Shown: piece by piece, positions 58,540-64,000 of the stretch
How positions within the stretch are numbered: position 1 is the first letter of the stretch
How the letters are laid out: every line of letters begins with the position of its first letter
NCBI GenBank assembly: GCA_025738555.1
Contig: JAOVFP010000002.1
Location: 1,116,001-1,180,000 of the forward strand
Source of the DNA: Cyathus striatus
Lineage: Eukaryota; Basidiomycota; Agaricomycetes; Agaricales; Nidulariaceae
Direction of reading: 5' to 3'
DNA: 64,000 bases
Position numbers and translations under genes: made by a program
Notes under the pieces: generated by a model
What the model saw: only the letters and a program-made list of their open reading frames with translations
What the model was told of the DNA's origin: nothing
Databases searched by the model: none

Positions 58540-61132
58540 TTGAGATCACAGGAAGTTAGTCTCATCGCACTGGTTCCAAATGCTGACTCATCAGTTGGTG
58601 TGTGAAATTTCAAAGCATAAAAGAACACAGTTATCACATTTGTCAACATATGTCATATCCCATCAATCATGGGAAATCTAGTCTACATGCACCACTTCTA
58701 CCTCATTAATATAGATCATCTATTTCACCATTAGAAATGTAGGATAGACTGGAGCCATTCAGAGAGATGTAGATATTGCTTAATATATATTTTCCATAAG
58801 ATAAAGATGGATAATGCACTGATGTGTATGAAACATTTAAAAATCAATAACTTGCCTCCTTCTGCCACATTCACCAAATGACAGGAATCTAGTCTTGTCA
58901 CACTGTGTTTATGTGCTGACTCTTGTGTCATTTGAAAATGCAGAAAAGATCCCCATAATGCACTAATAAATGCGAAAATTAAAAATGAAGATCTTGCCTC
59001 CTTCCACTTCATTCACCAGATGACAGGAATCTAGTTTTGTTGTGCTGGTTTTAATTTCTGATACATCTGTCATTCTCAGAACGTGGAAAACAAATATTCC
59101 ATGCATATCACTTCTGTCTGCATATGGCACATCCCATCAATCATAGGATATCCAGTCTATATGCACCATTTCTACCTCATTAATTTACATCCTCTACTTT
59201 GCTATTACAAATGTAGGATACACATGATCCTTTAAGATAAATGTAGATATTTCACAATATACCTATTCCATATGATAGATCCCCATAATGCACTAATAAA
59301 TGCAATAAATTACAAATGAAGATCTTACTTCCTTCCACCACATTCATCAGATGACAGGAATCTAGTCTTGTTATGCTGTGTTCATGTGCTGACTCATGTA
59401 TCATTTTCAGAATGCAGAAAACAAATATCCCACACCTATCACTTCTGTCTGTCTATGGCACATCCCATCAATTAAGGTAAATCTAGTCTACATGCACTAC
59501 TTCTACCTCATTAATTTAAATCCTCTACTTTTCTATTATAAATGTAGGAAATTCATGGTCCATACAGATAGATGTAGATATTTCAGAATATAACTATTTC
59601 ATATGATAGATCCCCATAATGCATGAATATATGCAAAAAATTAAACATGAAAATCTAGTCTCATCATGCTGCATTCATGTGCTGACTCATGTGTCATTTT
59701 AAGAATGCAGAAAACAAATATCCCATGCCTATCACATCTGTTCACTTATGGCACATTCCATCAATTAAGGTAAATCCAGTCTACATGCACCACTTCCACC
59801 TCATTAATTTACATTCTTTACTTCACCATTAGAAATGTAGGACTTATACAATTCATTCAGATAGATGTAGATATTTCACAATATACCGATTTCATATGAT
59901 GGATCCCCATAATGCATGAATAAATGCAAAAATTAAAAATGAAAATTTTGCCTCCTTCCACTACAATCATCATATGACAGGAATATAGTCTCGTCACACT
60001 GTGTTCATGTGCTGACTCATGTGTCATTTTCAGAACACAGAAAACAAATATCCCATGCCTATCATGTCTGTCCACCTATGGCACATCCCATCAATTAAGG
60101 TAAATCCAGTCTACATGCACCACTTCTATATCATTAATTTAAATCCTCTACTTCACCATTAGAAATGTAGGACTCGTATGATCCATACAGATAGATGTAG
60201 ATATTTCACAATATAATTATTTAATGTGATAGATCCCCAAAATGCACTAATAAATGCGAAAAAATACAAACAAAGATCCTGCCTCCTTCTGCTACATTCA
60301 GTTGTTGACAGGAAACTGGTCTCATTGCGCTGCATTCATGTGCTGACTCATCTGTTATTTTCGGAATGCGCAACACAAATATCCCATGCTTATCACTTCT
60401 GTCTGTGTATGGCACATCCTGTCAATCATGGGATATCCAGTCTGCGTGCACCACTTCTACCTCATTAATTTACATCCTCCAAATCACTATTAGAAATGTA
60501 GAACATGCATGATCCATTCAGTTAGATGTAGATATAACATAATATAATTTTTCCATATTATACATCCTCATAATGCACTAATAAATACGAAAAATTACTG
60601 ATGAAGATCTTCCCTCCTTCCGCCACATTCAGCAGATGACAGGAATCTAGTCTCATCATGCTGTGTTCTTGTACTGACACATCTGTCATTTTCAGAATGC
60701 AGAAAACATATATCACACGCATATCACATCTGTCCGTATATGGACCATCCCATCAATTATTCCAGTCCAGTTCTTATAGACTACATTTCACGTTACAATT
60801 TATACATTCTACAGACACATGGTCAACTAAGTGAACTGCAAAATAATATTCTAGCATTTATAGTAGCTTGATATTCAGATTTTGGGCATCGAGGTGAGCA
60901 CAGGATGTAGTTCATGCATGTTAAAATTGTAGTCTAGCTGAACCACATATTTATTATTTTGACAATGTGGCATAGTATGACCACTTTCCTAATACAAATG
61001 TAGTCTTATATCGCCACATGGGTTTCAGTATTAAACATTGCACTGACTAATTACTACGTTATGATAGGTCCAGGTACGTACCCATGTACCTCTCGTTTGG
61101 CTCAATTTATGTACCATTGTGGAACCACACAT
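58540..61132 (-). repeat. Right inverted end with about seven 330-bp tandem units
   Basis: The phrase GACAGGAATCTAGTC or close variants occurs near 58,882, 59,023, 59,355, 59,978, 60,308 and 60,639, with decayed forms near 58,552 and 59,658. These are the reverse complements of the left-arm units. The outer 400 bp (60,720-61,132) mirror 37,896-38,560 minus the MITE. The arm has more units than the left one, as unequal exchange or slippage would give. Confidence 0.88.
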
Positions 61133-61802
61133 ATGCCGCTACATGCCTCGGGTGGTCGTGGCAGAAAAGGTTCGTCGGCTATTGTTTCTCTATAATGCAC
61201 GAAGCTAACATTTTTATTTTCTAGTCTCTAGGGGTGGATTATCTAGGTGTCGTGGCATTTGAGCTCTCGCGATCGAACGACGTCACGGTGGATGTACTTT
61301 GGTTGGCTATTCCAGCTACACGCCCATACGCCATCCATCATCGTATTCGTGTCTTGCTCCCAGCACGGAGTCTCAAGTCTCCATCAATCTCTATACTTCC
61401 CCTTGTTCACCGCTTTTTGACTAAGTATATACATCTCGTGCTGTCGTGCTATCCCTGGCTGGCAAATTATGCATCTCAGCTTCGTATGCAAGTCTATATG
61501 CTACTTACTTGCCGGTGAATGTACGGGAATTTAACGTACCCCGAGTATGCGCGTCCGAAACATCGGATCGCTTTACGCTCAGCTGCTGTCAGTGAACATC
61601 CAGCTCTAGCATACGTACTCTAGCTGGCTTTCTAATCCTCCATGGCGTCCACCCAGCTTGTATTACTCTGGCCTAGCGTTCAACTGGAATCCGTGCTGAG
61701 CACTTGATGTCTTTTGTTTTGTTTTGGATCTGTCTCCTTTTACTATTATCATATTCAGGTTATATTTTTTAGTTCTATATAACTACTATTCCTTGTCTCG
61801 AC

Positions 61803-62291
61803 TCATGAAAAATAAATGCCCCTCTGTATTAACCTTATCGCTAGGGATCGGCATTCACATTCCCCAAATGAAGTTAGGCCATCCAGAACAACAAGGCCGG
61901 GTGCAGTCGAACTCTGGCTCATAATAATATTTGGCCGAGTACCGATATAATACCCCCTGAATACAAGCTTGAAGCCAGCCAGCCTATCAGCCGTGTAACA
62001 ATCTCCATTTCGCACTCTCATCACAAGCATAGATAGTGTAGGCAAAAGAGCTTCGTTGTCGATGATAAAAGGCTGGACGTCGAGCAATCCGAGGTTGTGG
62101 ATAAACCGTGAACAGAGATAAAAGATTAGAGTACGTGGAGGAACATTACACGCATAGACATGAGTACTAAGCACTATAACTGAGTTATAGCGTATGACAG
62201 CGAGGCGTAAAAGTGGTGAATTAAGCCAGCTATCGGAGCCACCATGTTGCGCGTATGACATAAAGACAATGTACGATGGGCGAAGTTTCAT
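61803..62291 (-). CDS. Longest open version of the R1 coding segment
   Basis: 162 codons open on the minus strand. Contains LLRLAVIRYNSVIVLSTHVY, FIIDNEALLPTLSMLVMRVR and YTADRLAGFKLVFRGYYIGT. Shorter or broken counterparts lie at 16,625-16,822 and 37,620-37,800, with the key phrase kept at protein level. The left half is fairly hydrophobic. No known domain; it may be one exon of a larger lost gene. Start codon uncertain. Confidence 0.4.
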   Translation of the reverse strand: MKLRPSYIVFMSYAQHGGSDSWLNSPLLRLAVIRYNSVIVLSTHVYACNVPPRTLIFYLCSRFIHNLGLLDVQPFIIDNEALLPTLSMLVMRVRNGDCYTADRLAGFKLVFRGYYIGTRPNIIMSQSSTAPGLVVLDGLTSFGECECRSLAIRLIQRGIYFS

Positions 62292-63101
62292 GAACAGTCA
62301 CACGATCGGGTGCCTTGACGGTATCATAGCAGGTGCGTTGACAGAACGACGTCGTTAGCACGCGCTAGATGCGAAGCTATATGGACCAGAAATGCTCAAC
62401 AAAGCAAGTTTATCTACCGTGATAATTGTACGACTGCCAGTGCTAGGGTACTAAGCCACCAAGCCAAATGACGCCTAGAGTCGACAGAGAAAACCTGTTA
62501 ACCACTACCACAATAGGCCAACGATATACGACATACCTTCAATGCCACCTAGCAAGCATATCCAACCTATTCCCCTCGAGGAAGAAGGTACGCGACGTGT
62601 TCGTTCTGATGCTTTTGGCGTATGAGCTGATAAGTCTGTTCGTTCATCTCCAGATGTGATTTCGAGGATTTGATAGTACCGAAGCATCTCCCCGAATCGA
62701 TAGTGGTGTAGACGGGTATGAGGGATGGGGGTATGAGGTATGAAGCTTTTGTTGCCAAGCGGCGACCTCAGAACGATGCGTCTGAGCCTGCCGCTGTCAT
62801 AAAGTTCTTTGGATGCAGCAATGGACTATCTAGAAGCTGAATAGCTACGACAGGATGTTGTTGGTGGGTGTTCGCTGCCACGTAACAGGCGTACTAGGTA
62901 CACTTCGTACCCTAACGAATTTATCCACACCCAACCCCGTCATGCCCTCCTTCGCCCCCCGTCCCCGTACCTGAACACTCCTTCCTGAGAGCGCAAGCAC
63001 CAGATTGAGTGCCATCGGTAACCCGAAAGCTGCGCCTAGGAAGCTGTCTTTGGCCTATACCACAGTGGCAAACAACTGCGCTACGCTCTCCGAGCACTGT
63101 T

Positions 63102-63368
63102 TTAGAACTGTGGTGACGGACAGACTATTAGCCTGTCGAGGAGGATTGCTAGTTCTGAACGATGTGAGGCGGAATCAACGTAAGCCATGGAGGAAGGCTG
63201 AAAGGTTAAAGCGTCGAGGGGCTGGCGAATGAGCGGCAGTCCCAGCGAGATCAATACGCCAAATAGAGCCTGGTCATGCTGAAGAGGGGAAAGGCCTGGT
63301 AAACGGTACATGCGAGTGTTCTGACGGAAGCGCTGGAAGGAAGAAGAGGCAGTGTGTGGATGAGACAA
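63102..63368 (-). pseudogene. R1 coding segment (LPGLSPLQHD-type), copy b
   Basis: The minus-strand frame contains RLPGLSPLQHDQALFGVLIS and then LGLPLIRQPLDALTFQPSSM. It aligns with 17,869-18,057 in frame. Same family and same caution as that entry. Confidence 0.35.
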
Positions 63369-64000
63369 GGAGGACTGGATTGAGTGAAGGGCTCAGTTGT
63401 TAATGGCTCGAGGATGGGTCAACGACGTACTTTAGTGGATGATTCGAGCTACCCCCACCATTCATCCTGTAAGGACCGTAGCTTCAAGATCTTCGGACAG
63501 AGAACCCTTCAGACAGGCGTTATGCTAGCTTTAGTTTGAGGAGAGACTCCGATCTCCTGCGAGGAGCGGTTTTCACGATATCTTTTGGCGAGGGCTGGAA
63601 ATTAAACGGCATATCAAGGAAATAGTAGGGCGACGAAGGAGAGAGCTGTATGAGCCACGGTGTCTGTACCAGACTTGAGTCAGTCCACGACGCGCTACAT
63701 CTGCGCTACATTGTTGACAATGTAGACTGACGGCACGCAATTGTTCGGCCCGGCACGGGATCGGCTCACAAGGTTGCCCACGGGCCCTTTCCAACTTCGA
63801 GCCATCACTAATGTTTAGTTGGGGACACCCTTGGTGCCGACTACCATACAACCTCACCAATAGCCTCATACGCACTTTCATCTTCTCTCAGTTCATCTTT
63901 CATATCGCTGGATTTATCGCGCAGCGTCGCAATCAATTAATCATGCATCCTTGGTGGGATACAAGCTCTGATAATCTCAATGCGCTGTTGTCGCTGTTCT

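Larger units (their letters stand above)
37896..61132. mobile_element. Giant inverted-repeat DNA element, about 23 kb, KDZ-type candidate
   Basis: The two ends are long inverted repeats (37,896-40,110 and 58,540-61,132). Outermost bases: left ATGTGCCATTCTAGAGTGGT, right in reverse complement ATGTGTGGTTCCACAATGGT, then both GGTACATGGG/CATACCCATGTACC palindromic words. Inside are decayed multi-exon genes on both strands, including a KDZ-like transposase gene, plus later insertions (a MITE, a solo LTR, a minisatellite element). No target duplication was found at the outer borders, so exact ends are uncertain by some tens of bases. KDZ elements of basidiomycetes are known to be large and gene-carrying. 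Calling the whole interval one element is inference from ends and content. Confidence 0.7.
61146..64000 (+). repeat. Direct repeat DR2 and long R1 continuation
   Basis: 61,146-62,210 repeats 36,826-37,895 in the same orientation. From 61,930 to at least 63,810 it also matches 16,560-18,440. It is CpG-rich, unlike the giant element it follows, and runs off the window. Confidence 0.8.

Noticed and set aside
37896..61132. TET/JBP dioxygenase cargo, known from some KDZ elements
   Set aside because: I looked for the HxD and downstream His pattern in the visible frames and did not find it; the decayed exons may hide it, but I cannot support it.

Overview
The window reads as nuclear DNA of a basidiomycete, most likely an Agaricomycete (mushroom-forming fungus). 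Coding sequence is split by many introns of about 45-65 bp with GT-AG and some GC-AG borders. Two genes belong to a protein family I know only from agaric genomes. The mobile elements (hAT with DUF659, pogo with a SAP-like tail, KDZ with CxC-type cysteine clusters, a non-LTR retrotransposon with RNase H) are a typical agaricomycete set. I see no confidently intact host gene and no rRNA, tRNA or CRISPR. The species cannot be named from sequence alone.

Layout. 1-4.4 kb: dispersed repeat R1 in inverted orientation, decayed ORFs and a short tandem duplication. 4.5-7.4 kb: gene A, a ten-exon agaric-specific gene interrupted by a 274-bp MITE. 7.4-10.6 kb: repeat remnants. 10.567-13.303 kb: a complete hAT transposon with an 8-bp target duplication and a transposase carrying three TGA stops. 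13.574-14.255 kb: a hAT-type MITE. 14.3-19.5 kb: more R1-type repeat DNA. 19.5-26.2 kb: gene B, a paralogue of A, split by about 4 kb that includes a 5'-truncated non-LTR retrotransposon with a poly-A tail. 26.634-29.994 kb: a pogo/Tc1-mariner element with perfect 40-bp terminal inverted repeats. 29.997-31.026 kb: a smaller inverted-repeat element abutting it. 31.7-33.0 kb: a solo LTR nested in another solo LTR of the same family. 34.7-36.8 kb: an older LTR-like repeat carrying a third solo LTR. 36.83-37.90 and 61.14-62.2 kb: direct copies of R1. Between them, 37.896-61.132 kb looks like one giant DNA transposon of about 23 kb with 2.2-2.6 kb inverted ends built of about 330-bp tandem units. 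Its interior holds decayed multi-exon genes on both strands, including a KDZ-type transposase gene. Into that gene a 1.67-kb minisatellite-carrying element has inserted, with an 8-bp target duplication.

Taken together, this is a transposon graveyard, probably heterochromatic or subtelomeric. The element interiors are poor in CpG and rich in TpG/CpA, and most nonsense codons I found look like CGA (Arg) turned into TGA, as expected from deamination of methylated cytosine. The insertions are nested cleanly enough, with duplications and intact homologous sites inside the window, to reconstruct their relative order.
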